From positions 1 to 34,958 of IMG/VR virus record IMGVR_UViG_3300021963_005132: a stretch of DNA of 34,958 nucleotides; one strand, written 5' to 3'. Positions within the stretch are counted from its first letter, which is position 1; every line of letters begins with the position of its first letter. A model generated the notes under the pieces. The model ran no database searches. It was not told the origin of the DNA and saw only the letters and a program-made list of their open reading frames with translations. This document shows, in pieces, positions 14,774 through 20,777 of the stretch. A program made the position numbers and the translations under genes. Origin of the DNA: a virus.

Positions 14774-15530
14774 CAGAGTATACCTTATTGAAGTTAGTCA
14801 TATCTGCACACGTGTAACGTTGGTAGGAATGCTTAAGATGTTCAGGGAAAGGAATATATTCAATTCTAGCATTATACTTTTCTGCAACCTCTCCAGCTAC
14901 ATCTAAAAAGGATTTAGTCTTACCTGTACCTACATTCCAAATACCGCTTACTTTAAATTCCATAAAACGAATATGTGCATCGATAACAGTCTCCACGGGT
15001 ACAAAATCTCTTAAAAAGTTTTCGCTATTTTCAAATACATTAATTACTCTTGAATTAAGCGCTTGATAAGTAAACTGATGATAGGGGCTAGCTTGTGATC
15101 CTTTATGATCTTCATGTGGACCGTATACATTAAAGTATCTGAATCCCTGTGCCTGTTTACCAGAAGCATACAGTTCGAACATATATTTTGACCATGCATA
15201 GGGTGTTCTAGGATCAACTGGTGAAGTTTCTGTAAACAATTGGTTCAAACCATATACAGACGCCGAACTTGAATACTGGAAAGGTATGTTGTAATAATTA
15301 CACATATCTAAAAGATCAACACTGAATTTGTAATTCTGTGTCATTATTTTCTCTACATTACGCTCTGTTGTAGAAGAGATAGCACCTAGATGAATAACCT
15401 GTTCGAACTGCTCTATGTCCGGGAATACATCTCCCCACTCGAAACCAGTTACAGTATGACCAATACGCTCTAAATGAGGTACAAGGTTCTGACCTATAAA
15501 GCCTCTATGACCTGTTACTAAAATGTTCAC
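14766..15530 (-). CDS. hldD: NAD-dependent epimerase, HldD (ADP-heptose 6-epimerase)-like
   Basis: A 254-residue extended short-chain dehydrogenase. The Rossmann motif GHRGFIG is at the N terminus, the catalytic pair appears as SSSASVYG followed by YAWSK, and FRYFNVYGPHEDHKGSQASPYHQF resembles HldD substrate-binding sequence. HldD interconverts ADP-D-glycero- and ADP-L-glycero-manno-heptose. It is shorter than E. coli HldD (310). The frame extends to 15626 inside the previous gene, but a GTG at 15530 directly before NILVTGHRG, one base after the upstream stop, is the natural start. Neighbouring split HldE genes support the assignment; another sugar epimerase remains possible. Confidence 0.85.
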   Translation of the reverse strand: MNILVTGHRGFIGQNLVPHLERIGHTVTGFEWGDVFPDIEQFEQVIHLGAISSTTERNVEKIMTQNYKFSVDLLDMCNYYNIPFQYSSSASVYGLNQLFTETSPVDPRTPYAWSKYMFELYASGKQAQGFRYFNVYGPHEDHKGSQASPYHQFTYQALNSRVINVFENSENFLRDFVPVETVIDAHIRFMEFKVSGIWNVGTGKTKSFLDVAGEVAEKYNARIEYIPFPEHLKHSYQRYTCADMTNFNKVYSGV

Positions 15531-15531
15531 T

Positions 15532-16260
15532 TTATTTAATCCAAGGAAATTTACCTGCATACTTTGTATGCATTTTTCTGTTACCTTCGTCAAAGAACTC
15601 ACGATTAACGGAGCCCTCATTACCACCTAACCGGTATGAAAGTGTATGCTTACCCGTGCATACATAGTTATCGTGCTTAATGTTATCTTTTAAAATATTA
15701 TAGAATCTTCTATCACCGCCCCACCCGAAATCCCAGATGTGGCATACCTGACGGTAGAATGACGTCTTAAAACAATATGAACTTGTATCTATTAAATGAA
15801 CGTTTTCACCTACCCATGCAGGCCACCTACCTAAGGACTCGCAATTATCATCTGTAATATAATTTTTATCTTTATCAAAAATTTGTCTAAGCGAATAAGC
15901 CCAGTCTAGATTTTTACTCTCTATAATATTGATAAGTGACTCTACGTGACCAGGTTCAAACCAATTATCCTGATCTAAAAAGAGAACATAATCGTGATCA
16001 ATAAGATGGCCAAACCCAGCCATGATTCGGTGGCCATAAAAGCCATTTTTACCGGTATTAAACGGTAAGTCAATTCGTTTAATTTTTCCACCTGTAATAA
16101 TTCTTGCATCATTTAATACCTTATCTACTCTAGATGAAAACTCAACCCCGTCTACAACTAGAAGGTGTTCTACCTCTTTGTTTGTCTGATTTAATACCGA
16201 ATATACAGCATCAGCTAATTCAGGTGACCCTGTAGTAGGGGTTATAACTAATATACTCAA
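15532..16260 (-). CDS. Glycosyltransferase family 2
   Basis: A 242-residue GT-A-fold glycosyltransferase. The N terminus LSILVITPTTGSPELADAVYSVLNQ is the nucleotide-sugar-binding start of GT2 enzymes, and VLFLDQDNWFEPGHVESL contains the metal-binding DxD. A second region, FGWGGDRRFYNILKDN, fits the catalytic base loop. A TTG start at 16260, overlapping the previous stop (TTGA) and preceded by AGAGGG, is preferred; another TTG is 6 bases upstream. Its position ahead of the ADP-heptose genes suggests it adds heptose or a related sugar to an acceptor, by inference. Confidence 0.85.
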   Translation of the reverse strand: MSILVITPTTGSPELADAVYSVLNQTNKEVEHLLVVDGVEFSSRVDKVLNDARIITGGKIKRIDLPFNTGKNGFYGHRIMAGFGHLIDHDYVLFLDQDNWFEPGHVESLINIIESKNLDWAYSLRQIFDKDKNYITDDNCESLGRWPAWVGENVHLIDTSSYCFKTSFYRQVCHIWDFGWGGDRRFYNILKDNIKHDNYVCTGKHTLSYRLGGNEGSVNREFFDEGNRKMHTKYAGKFPWIK

Positions 16261-16907
16261 TCCCAAAGCCCTCTGTAATATTTACCGAATAAAACTAGAC
16301 CGTTGGAGATACGTTTATCATGCTTCATATAACCTTCACTATCAAACTCCGTTGTATCCTTAGGACCTTTGTCCCATGAGTACATAGTAGGCTTACCGTT
16401 CTCATCCCATGCACATGGTGTAGTTACTCTGTCGGATATACCTGTATGGTATTGAGAATCCCAGTCGGATGTTAACTGTTCAAAGGTCCAAATCATTTCT
16501 GCTAGTACCCAGTCCCAGCGCTTATGCCAGTTTTCGTCTGTATCCCATTCGTTCTCTTTTGCAGGTGCTTCTGTAGAACGAAGATTTAAACCTTCAGGCA
16601 CATCTGCATCTTCAACATGAGGGGCACCATGCTTAGTTGCTTGAAGCTGTATAAGCATAGGTAGGATGATCTGGGAAAGAGAAGTATCCATATTCCAGGT
16701 ATCCCATTTATCGATTTTAACATAATCGATTTTAGGATGAATAGTATCTAGTACTTTTTGAATACCTTGGCAAAGAGGCTGAAGTATGTTGCTCAGCCTA
16801 TCAATAAGTGGTTCATCGTAATCAATCTCCCGCCAAAAGAAAACCTTCTCAAGAATCTTGTAGGGGCTGATCCAATGGTAGCGGTATTTGCTTAGATAGA
16901 CTTTCAT
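16257..16907 (-). CDS. Conserved phage hypothetical protein
   Basis: A 216-residue, Trp-rich soluble protein starting MKVYLSKYRYHWISPYKILEKVFFW. From memory, similar proteins are widespread in marine T4-like phages and metagenomes without known function; I see no catalytic motif. Conserved-looking features include WDTWNMDTSLSQIILPMLIQLQ and DENWHKRWDWVLAEMIWTFEQ. It is placed in an overlapping string leading into the glycosyltransferase and heptose genes, but may simply be an ancient phage gene unrelated to sugars. A virion-associated role is a possibility. Confidence 0.78.
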   Translation of the reverse strand: MKVYLSKYRYHWISPYKILEKVFFWREIDYDEPLIDRLSNILQPLCQGIQKVLDTIHPKIDYVKIDKWDTWNMDTSLSQIILPMLIQLQATKHGAPHVEDADVPEGLNLRSTEAPAKENEWDTDENWHKRWDWVLAEMIWTFEQLTSDWDSQYHTGISDRVTTPCAWDENGKPTMYSWDKGPKDTTEFDSEGYMKHDKRISNGLVLFGKYYRGLWD

Positions 16908-17088
16908 TTCTTGCTTCCCAGGTTTTATTCTTTAATATAATTGACTTATCTTCTTGCAAATCAAAGCTTATAACATCATCTACACGCCAGTCATTATCAG
17001 CTAAAAACTCTTCAGAAAACTGAAGCATTTGATCTTCAGAACCATCCTCAGCAGCTACAACGTCAAAGGTATATACTTTATCTACCAT
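16849..17088 (-). CDS. Small acidic hypothetical protein
   Basis: A 79-residue protein, MVDKVYTFDVVAAEDGSEDQMLQFSEEFLADNDW and onward, strongly acidic. No domain is recognised. The ATG at 17088 has TTGGAGT 5 bases upstream; the frame could be extended to 17112, but that would run into the tRNA at 17101-17175. Its 3' end overlaps the next gene by 59 bases in another frame. Function unknown. Confidence 0.7.
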   Translation of the reverse strand: MVDKVYTFDVVAAEDGSEDQMLQFSEEFLADNDWRVDDVISFDLQEDKSIILKNKTWEARNESLSKQIPLPLDQPLQDS

Positions 17089-17100
17089 ACTTACTCCAAT

Positions 17101-17175
17101 TGGTGGGCCCACTAAGAATTGAACTTAGACTCAATCGATTATGAGTCGACTGCTTTACCATTAAGCTATAAGCCC
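17101..17175 (-). tRNA. tRNA with CAT anticodon, probably Ile2 (lysidine type)
   Basis: A good cloverleaf: acceptor G1-A7 pairs with T66-C72, T stem CTAAG/CTTAG is perfect, and CCA is encoded. The anticodon loop is CTCATAA. The anticodon-arm context GACTCATAATCG followed by TTG is much closer to E. coli tRNA-Ile2 than to elongator Met, so decoding of ATA after lysidine modification is more likely. Met remains possible. Confidence 0.85.
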
Positions 17176-17193
17176 ATTATATAATAAGAGTTA

Positions 17194-17505
17194 TTAATTA
17201 ACGCAAGTACGAACTTCGTTTCTAATAACCCCTGTATACGGGTCTTGCACTTGCACCAGGCAAGAATAATAGTTCCGAATAGGAAAGCTATAGATAGAGG
17301 GTTGCTGCATGATTACAGGTGGCTGTTGTACAATCACCGGTGGTGTTTGCTGATGTATGACTTGAAGTTGACCTGCCCTATGTAGTTGTTGAATTGCCCA
17401 CAGGCCTGCAATACCAGCAAGTGCACCTTGTTCGCGTTCGCCCCATGCAAAAGCAGAATTACTAAAAGCTAAACCAGCAATTATAGCTACAATAAATTTT
17501 TTCAT
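17194..17505 (-). CDS. Small exported protein
   Basis: A 103-residue protein with a strong signal peptide (MKKFIVAIIAGLAFSNSAFA, cut before Trp21). The mature part has a Gly/Ala-rich hydrophobic helix (GALAGIAGLWAIQQL), then Gln/Pro/Val-rich repeats (VIVQQPPVIMQQP) and two Cys that may form a disulphide near the C terminus. AAGGAGATATCAG precedes the ATG. It has its own sigma70-type promoter at 17532-17560. Probably periplasmic or envelope-associated; function unknown. Confidence 0.78.
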   Translation of the reverse strand: MKKFIVAIIAGLAFSNSAFAWGEREQGALAGIAGLWAIQQLHRAGQLQVIHQQTPPVIVQQPPVIMQQPSIYSFPIRNYYSCLVQVQDPYTGVIRNEVRTCVN

Positions 17506-17531
17506 CTGATATCTCCTTAGTAGATGTATCT

Positions 17532-17560
17532 ATTATATATTAAGTCAGACCAGACTGCAA
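17532..17560 (-). promoter_or_regulatory. Sigma70-type promoter of the exported protein gene
   Basis: Minus-strand TTGCAG (17555-17560) and TATAAT (17532-17537) are spaced by 17 bases, 26 bases before the ATG at 17505. Its -35 is adjacent to the end of the 17569 gene. Confidence 0.75.
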
Positions 17561-17568
17561 CTGTTACG

Positions 17569-17748
17569 TTACTTCTTACGCAACACATCTTTACGCATTA
17601 GCACAGTGCGCTGCATGATAGGTTTACGGACCTTAACGTACTCAACCCCGTCAATGAAACGAGTATCGTTATAATCTTCACAAATCCATTCCTCCGAATT
17701 AACCGGATTAACAAGCGTAATAGGATATGGTTTTTTAGACGTTCTCAT
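17569..17748 (-). CDS. Conserved phage hypothetical protein
   Basis: A 59-residue basic protein, MRTSKKPYPITLVNPVNSEEWICEDYNDTRFIDGVEYVKV and onward. The pattern TLVNPVNSEEW with FIDGVEYVKVRKP and RTVLMRKD looks like a short conserved beta-rich phage protein that, from memory, is common in marine T4-like phages. The start is uncertain: ATG 17748 matches that conserved length, while an in-frame ATG at 17775 is nearer the previous stop and could be used by coupling. Function unknown. Confidence 0.7.
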   Translation of the reverse strand: MRTSKKPYPITLVNPVNSEEWICEDYNDTRFIDGVEYVKVRKPIMQRTVLMRKDVLRKK

Positions 17749-17777
17749 AATATTTTGAATTATGACATGAAACATTA

Positions 17778-18056
17778 TCAACTTGCCAGTTGAATACCTG
17801 AACCGAATGCAGAGTTGTACTGATTGTAAATATCTTTAGAAGGTTTTTCTTGCCAGATAACTTTATCAAGCTCAACTGTAACTTTAAAATCTTCTGTATA
17901 TGATGCGTAAGGAATTAAACCCATCATCGTTTGACCTTCTGAACGACCAGGCATAAGTTGAATAGCGCATGGTTGCTTAAGAGTAATACCGATATGGTCA
18001 GTAGTAACGTCCGCGATCAATTCTTCACCAGTAATTAATTTTACAATTTTAATCAT
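17778..18056 (-). CDS. Conserved phage protein, possibly Sm-like fold
   Basis: A 92-residue protein, MIKIVKLITGEELIADVTTDHIGITLKQPCAIQLMP and onward, ending YNQYNSAFGSGIQLAS. The N-terminal LxTGEELIADV followed by a conserved strand-rich segment resembles LSm-like beta-barrels, and such genes are common in marine T4-like phages; both statements are from memory. An RNA-binding role would follow from an Sm fold but is unproven. The ATG overlaps the previous stop (ATGA). A TATAAATT sequence about 20 bases upstream resembles a late promoter. Confidence 0.75.
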   Translation of the reverse strand: MIKIVKLITGEELIADVTTDHIGITLKQPCAIQLMPGRSEGQTMMGLIPYASYTEDFKVTVELDKVIWQEKPSKDIYNQYNSAFGSGIQLAS

Positions 18057-18229
18057 GTTACAACAATCTCTTCTATAAATTTATAAGCACATTCTTCATT
18101 ATAAAATATTTTAAAGAAATATGCAAGTGTTAACGGGTTATGAAAAAACACTAATATCTGATCATCGAAAACACTGGCTTTAATAACCCAGTTCTTTCTT
18201 CTAACAGGTATTAGTGAAAGTATTATCAT
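18053..18229 (-). CDS. Small hypothetical protein
   Basis: A 58-residue frame, MIILSLIPVRRKNWVIKASVFDDQILVFFHNPLTL and onward. It starts with AAAAGGA 3 bases upstream; the start overlaps the stop of the upstream gene (ATGA) and the stop overlaps the next start (ATGA). These overlaps at both ends make translation very likely. It is mixed hydrophobic and charged, probably a small alpha/beta protein. Function unknown. Confidence 0.68.
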   Translation of the reverse strand: MIILSLIPVRRKNWVIKASVFDDQILVFFHNPLTLAYFFKIFYNEECAYKFIEEIVVT

Positions 18230-18309
18230 GTTCCTTTTGGATGTCTCATTCGGCTTTCTCGTACTGCATTTCTAACTTCATATATCATATTTAGTAATCT
18301 TTTAAACAT
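18226..18309 (-). CDS. 27-residue basic peptide
   Basis: The frame MFKRLLNMIYEVRNAVRESRMRHPKGT is an amphipathic, strongly basic helix. Its ATG overlaps the stop of the 18309-18494 gene (TAATG) and its TGA overlaps the next ATG, so it is embedded in a coupled string of tiny genes. There is no room for a folded domain; an RNA-binding, membrane-surface or partner-binding peptide is conceivable. Confidence 0.55.
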   Translation of the reverse strand: MFKRLLNMIYEVRNAVRESRMRHPKGT

Positions 18310-18494
18310 TAGATTAGTCCCCGTCTAATTAAAACATCCATTCTTGATTGAAGGTCTTTATGATCTACACAATCTTTAAGATACGTGTCTATCTCATTCT
18401 GATAGGAAGGTGTAAATGCTTTTTCCACCCATGACCAAAAATCTGACATCGAAGGGGCATGTACACCCCCAAATGCTTCTAGTTCTTTATACAT
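18309..18494 (-). CDS. Small hypothetical protein
   Basis: A 61-residue protein, MYKELEAFGGVHAPSMSDFWSWVEKAFTPSYQNEID and onward, ending IRRGLI. It is helical in pattern with a Trp pair. AAGGAAAAGCT precedes the ATG at 18494; an in-frame TTG at 18518 is less likely and would overlap the terminator. It heads the coupled string 18494 to 17569, immediately after the Hsp20 terminator. No promoter with both boxes is seen before it, so readthrough may be needed. Function unknown. Confidence 0.7.
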   Translation of the reverse strand: MYKELEAFGGVHAPSMSDFWSWVEKAFTPSYQNEIDTYLKDCVDHKDLQSRMDVLIRRGLI

Positions 18495-18521
18495 AGCTTT
18501 TCCTTGTCTTGTGAACAATTT

Positions 18522-18544
18522 AAAAAAAGCCCCCGAAGGGGCTT
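18522..18544 (-). terminator. Rho-independent terminator after hsp20
   Basis: Minus-strand stem AAGCCCC / GGGGCTT with a stable TTCG tetraloop is followed by a T run (plus-strand A at 18522-18528). It lies five bases after the Hsp20 stop. Confidence 0.88.
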
Positions 18545-18548
18545 AGTA

Positions 18549-19061
18549 TTACAGGTCGCGATCTTGTGGATCTTCTGTAAGTAATTGAGGTTTAGTTTTT
18601 TTAGGTTTAGTTTCTGAAGTATCGTTTACTTCGATCTTCTTTGGCTTTTTATGCTCAGGAATAATACGCTCAAGGAAGACCTTCAGCATACCATTAAACA
18701 TTTCAGCATTTTGTACTTCGACTTGGTCATCAAGTGCAAAAGTACGAGTAAAGGCACGATTGGCAATTCCCTTGAATAGGAAATTTTCCTCGGCTTCGTT
18801 TGACTGAACGCTACCCTTAATTACCATCTTACCGTCATTAAGTTCAATCTCAATGTCTTGTTTAGAAAAACCAGCAACAGCTACTTCAACAACGTAAGTA
18901 TTATCACCTGTCTTTTTAATGTTGTAAGGGGGATAGTTAGGAATATTTTTTGTCATGTCATCGTGTATCTTAGCAATACGCGAGAACTGGTCATCAAAGC
19001 CTACAAAAAATTTATCCATGTCCTTAAATGCAGGACCAAAAGCAATGCTTCCTAAAGTCAT
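18549..19061 (-). CDS. hsp20: Hsp20 / small heat-shock protein
   Basis: A 170-residue alpha-crystallin-domain chaperone. The domain is seen from PPYNIKKTGDNTYVVEVAVAGFSKQDIEIEL through GKMVIKG and ends near NGMLKVFLERIIPEHKKPKKIEV, which holds the C-terminal anchoring I-x-I/V-type motif; a disordered Lys/Asp tail follows. Such ATP-independent holdases prevent aggregation and occur in many T4-like cyanophages and pelagiphages next to the clamp-loader genes, as here. The ATG at 19061 has AAGGGAGCT 6 bases upstream; the frame extends to 19103 without support. Expressed with the phasin-like gene, two bases upstream. Confidence 0.92.
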   Translation of the reverse strand: MTLGSIAFGPAFKDMDKFFVGFDDQFSRIAKIHDDMTKNIPNYPPYNIKKTGDNTYVVEVAVAGFSKQDIEIELNDGKMVIKGSVQSNEAEENFLFKGIANRAFTRTFALDDQVEVQNAEMFNGMLKVFLERIIPEHKKPKKIEVNDTSETKPKKTKPQLLTEDPQDRDL

Positions 19062-19062
19062 A

Positions 19063-19284
19063 TTAAGCTCCCTTTTTAGTAGTACCTGTAATTGCATTTG
19101 CAAATGTTTGAGTTGTCAGTGTAATTACATCACTGGCAGACTTAGCAATTTGCTTTGTAAAGACACGTTGTGCCTCGACAAAATCAACTAAAGGTTTTTT
19201 AAGGGATTCTTCCTGTACAGTTTGTTTGAGGAAGGTAATTTTGGCGTCTTGAATTGAATCGATAGCCATGTTTGCGTAGAACAT
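19063..19284 (-). CDS. Phasin-like small amphipathic protein
   Basis: A 73-residue helical protein, MFYANMAIDSIQDAKITFLKQTVQEESLKKPLVDFVEAQRVFTKQ and onward. The segment PLVDFVEAQRVFTKQIAKSASDVI resembles phasin helices that coat polyhydroxyalkanoate granules, though the protein is much shorter than typical phasins (120-190). It is preceded by TAGGAGAAACTAT and lies two bases before hsp20. In PHA producers phasins and Hsp20 both bind granule surfaces, so their pairing is suggestive. A phasin call rests on motif memory only; a generic helical phage protein is the alternative. Confidence 0.55.
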   Translation of the reverse strand: MFYANMAIDSIQDAKITFLKQTVQEESLKKPLVDFVEAQRVFTKQIAKSASDVITLTTQTFANAITGTTKKGA

Positions 19285-19289
19285 ATAGT

Positions 19290-19437
19290 TTCTCCTATTA
19301 AGCGAGTTTAAAATTCGATACCCCGAAGGCGTATCATTAATCCAGCTTACCGACTACTGGGGTACCTTATCGTTGTACCGGCTTTAGACGCTCCTAAGGT
19401 AGAAGAGCCTGTAACGTTCCCATCCCGGGGATATGAT
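19290..19437 (-). ncRNA. Candidate structured leader or small RNA upstream of phasin-like/hsp20 genes
   Basis: Between regA and the phasin-like gene 166 bases have no plausible protein but several consecutive hairpins on the minus strand: GCTC/GAGC around 19397-19415, GGTAC/GTACC around 19361-19379, CCAG/CTGG around 19341-19359, and GATAC-GCC-TTCG-GG-GTATC at 19317-19335, with a stable TTCG loop and one bulge. A TATATAAT sequence at 19438-19445 may act as promoter. It could be a 5' regulatory leader (for example a thermosensor for hsp20), an attenuator, or a processed RNA. No known riboswitch or ribozyme core is recognised. Confidence 0.45.
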
Positions 19438-19450
19438 ATTATATATGCTT

Positions 19451-19885
19451 TTACTCGTTAGAATCTACTCTTTTTTTACTACCAATATTATACTTGGTTT
19501 GTAGATCCCATTCGTGCTTATCTTTATATGAAATTACTTTAATTTGCGACAGAGGAGCAAGTTCGGTAAATTTGGTAGCATCTATAATCTTTACCAGTTC
19601 CCAATCAGAGAGGAGCTTGGCAATTGTATTTCTGCGTTCTAAATCGTTTTCTGTTAAGTCGGTCTGCTTTCCATCTAAGGCAAAGAGTTCCTTAAAGTGA
19701 ACGATATAGTATTTTCCTTGTTTATGTAATATGTGGCAAGATTGAAAAAGAATCTTATCTTTTCTAGAGGCAACACCAATTCTGGTTAACGTTTCTCTTA
19801 CCTTAAGAAAATCATCTGGTTGAACAAGTAGGACTTCTAGGGGTGCATATCCAGGTAAGTCAATCTTGAAGTACTCGTTTGACAT
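19451..19885 (-). CDS. regA: RegA translational repressor
   Basis: A 144-residue homologue of T4 RegA (122), which binds ribosome-binding sites of early mRNAs and blocks their translation. The match is clear over VQPDDFLKVRETLTRIGVASRKDKILFQSCHIL, KYYIVHFKELFALDGKQ and KHEWDLQTKYNIGSKKR, including the helix-loop residues known in T4. It has a slightly longer N terminus. An ATG at 19885 with AAGGTGG 8 bases upstream is preferred to a GTG at 19897. It overlaps the 3' end of gp62 by 26 bases. In T4 RegA represses its own operon and clamp genes; the same is likely. Confidence 0.93.
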   Translation of the reverse strand: MSNEYFKIDLPGYAPLEVLLVQPDDFLKVRETLTRIGVASRKDKILFQSCHILHKQGKYYIVHFKELFALDGKQTDLTENDLERRNTIAKLLSDWELVKIIDATKFTELAPLSQIKVISYKDKHEWDLQTKYNIGSKKRVDSNE

Positions 19886-20315
19886 TATTAATTCCACCTT
19901 TTTCTAATTTTTGTTTTATCAGGTCAATTTGAGATTGATCTAGAAGGGGAAGTACTTGGCGTGCCTTATCTGTGCTATAACCATAGTATTGTTTTATTAC
20001 TTCTATCGACTCAATCTTATCAGCTTTGATCCACTTATTATAGCGTTTCTTAGGCCTAATATTATTTATTAGAAATTGGAACTGGAGTTTCTTATCGAGG
20101 TGGGGTCTGGAATTCATCTCATTTGCTTGGATTACGGTATCAGCGCCGTACGAAAGCCCTTTATTTACAATGTATGGAGCATATTGCTTTTCAGCCCAAT
20201 CATCTACCATAAGATCGTTCTTATTATAGGTGATTGCATTAATAAAATCGAAAGGCGAGATAGCTGGTGCTCTATAAGGCTCAATAACTATCTCTACTTT
20301 AGGTTCCCCGAACAT
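19860..20315 (-). CDS. 62: Clamp loader small subunit, T4 gp62
   Basis: A 151-residue protein matching the gp62 pattern: SPFDFINAITYNKNDLM, KQYAPYIVNKGLSYG, MNSRPHLDKKLQFQFLINNIRPKKRYNKW. gp62 is the single delta-prime-like subunit that joins four gp44 ATPases to load the gp45 clamp. It is somewhat shorter than T4 gp62 (187). The gene lies between gp44 and regA in the usual order, with two small genes inserted between it and gp44. It begins directly at the end of the membrane-protein gene and overlaps regA downstream. Confidence 0.88.
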   Translation of the reverse strand: MFGEPKVEIVIEPYRAPAISPFDFINAITYNKNDLMVDDWAEKQYAPYIVNKGLSYGADTVIQANEMNSRPHLDKKLQFQFLINNIRPKKRYNKWIKADKIESIEVIKQYYGYSTDKARQVLPLLDQSQIDLIKQKLEKGGINNVKRVLQD

Positions 20316-20602
20316 TAGATTACCATTCTAATTAAACCGACTGTGTCGATTGTGGTTAGGAGCAAGTAGTTAGCAAGCATCCCAAATGATTTCCTAGTAT
20401 AAGCAGCCCAAGCATACATAGCACAGCCGCAGATCCATACAGGGTAAAGAGTAAGTAGAGGCGGGGTAGGGACGGTTGCTGCCATAGTGATGGAGCAGCC
20501 AATACTAATAGCCCAAGCAAGAAGCTCAACGAAAAAACGAAAGCGATTAGAGCGATAGTCATCTTTTATCCATTCAAATGTAGGTCTTAGTAATTCATTC
20601 AT
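20315..20602 (-). CDS. Small integral membrane protein
   Basis: A 95-residue protein with three predicted membrane helices (about residues 23-43, 48-67 and 73-94) after a charged N-terminal tail (MNELLRPTFEWIKDDYRSNRFR). It lies between the two clamp-loader genes and its ATG is embedded in the end of the preceding gene (ATGAATGA). From memory a small membrane protein is often found at this place in marine T4-like phages. I considered PnuC-type transporters but see no family motif. A membrane anchor for the replisome or a transporter are both speculative. Confidence 0.72.
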   Translation of the reverse strand: MNELLRPTFEWIKDDYRSNRFRFFVELLAWAISIGCSITMAATVPTPPLLTLYPVWICGCAMYAWAAYTRKSFGMLANYLLLTTIDTVGLIRMVI

Positions 20603-20777
20603 TTAAAATCCAGTCTTCCGCGCGATCCTCAGCTTTATCAATTTCTTGAAAAAAGAACTCGTTCTGAGTTTCAAAATAGCTATCTAGACACAATACTCGG
20701 TAACCACTACCACGAGCAAATACCGCTGCATACTTAAGCTTATCTTCTGAATAATGTTCGCTAATTAATGTTGTCAT
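20595..20777 (-). CDS. Small conserved phage hypothetical protein
   Basis: A 60-residue acidic protein, MTTLISEHYSEDKLKYAAVFARGSGYRVLCLDSYF and onward, ending EDWILNE. No domain is recognised. The central GSGYRVLCLDSYFETQNE may be a beta hairpin. The ATG overlaps the gp44 stop (ATGA) and its stop overlaps the start of the membrane protein, so it is a coupled member of the clamp-loader operon. Function unknown. Confidence 0.72.
   Translation of the reverse strand: MTTLISEHYSEDKLKYAAVFARGSGYRVLCLDSYFETQNEFFFQEIDKAEDRAEDWILNE

Noticed and set aside
19285-19450. Hammerhead or twister ribozyme, or short coding gene, ahead of hsp20
   Set aside because: No CTGATGA/GAAA core or other recognisable ribozyme consensus; all reading frames are shorter than 30 codons or lack starts.
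20315-20602. PnuC-type transporter
   Set aside because: Three hydrophobic segments only and no family motif that I can recognise.
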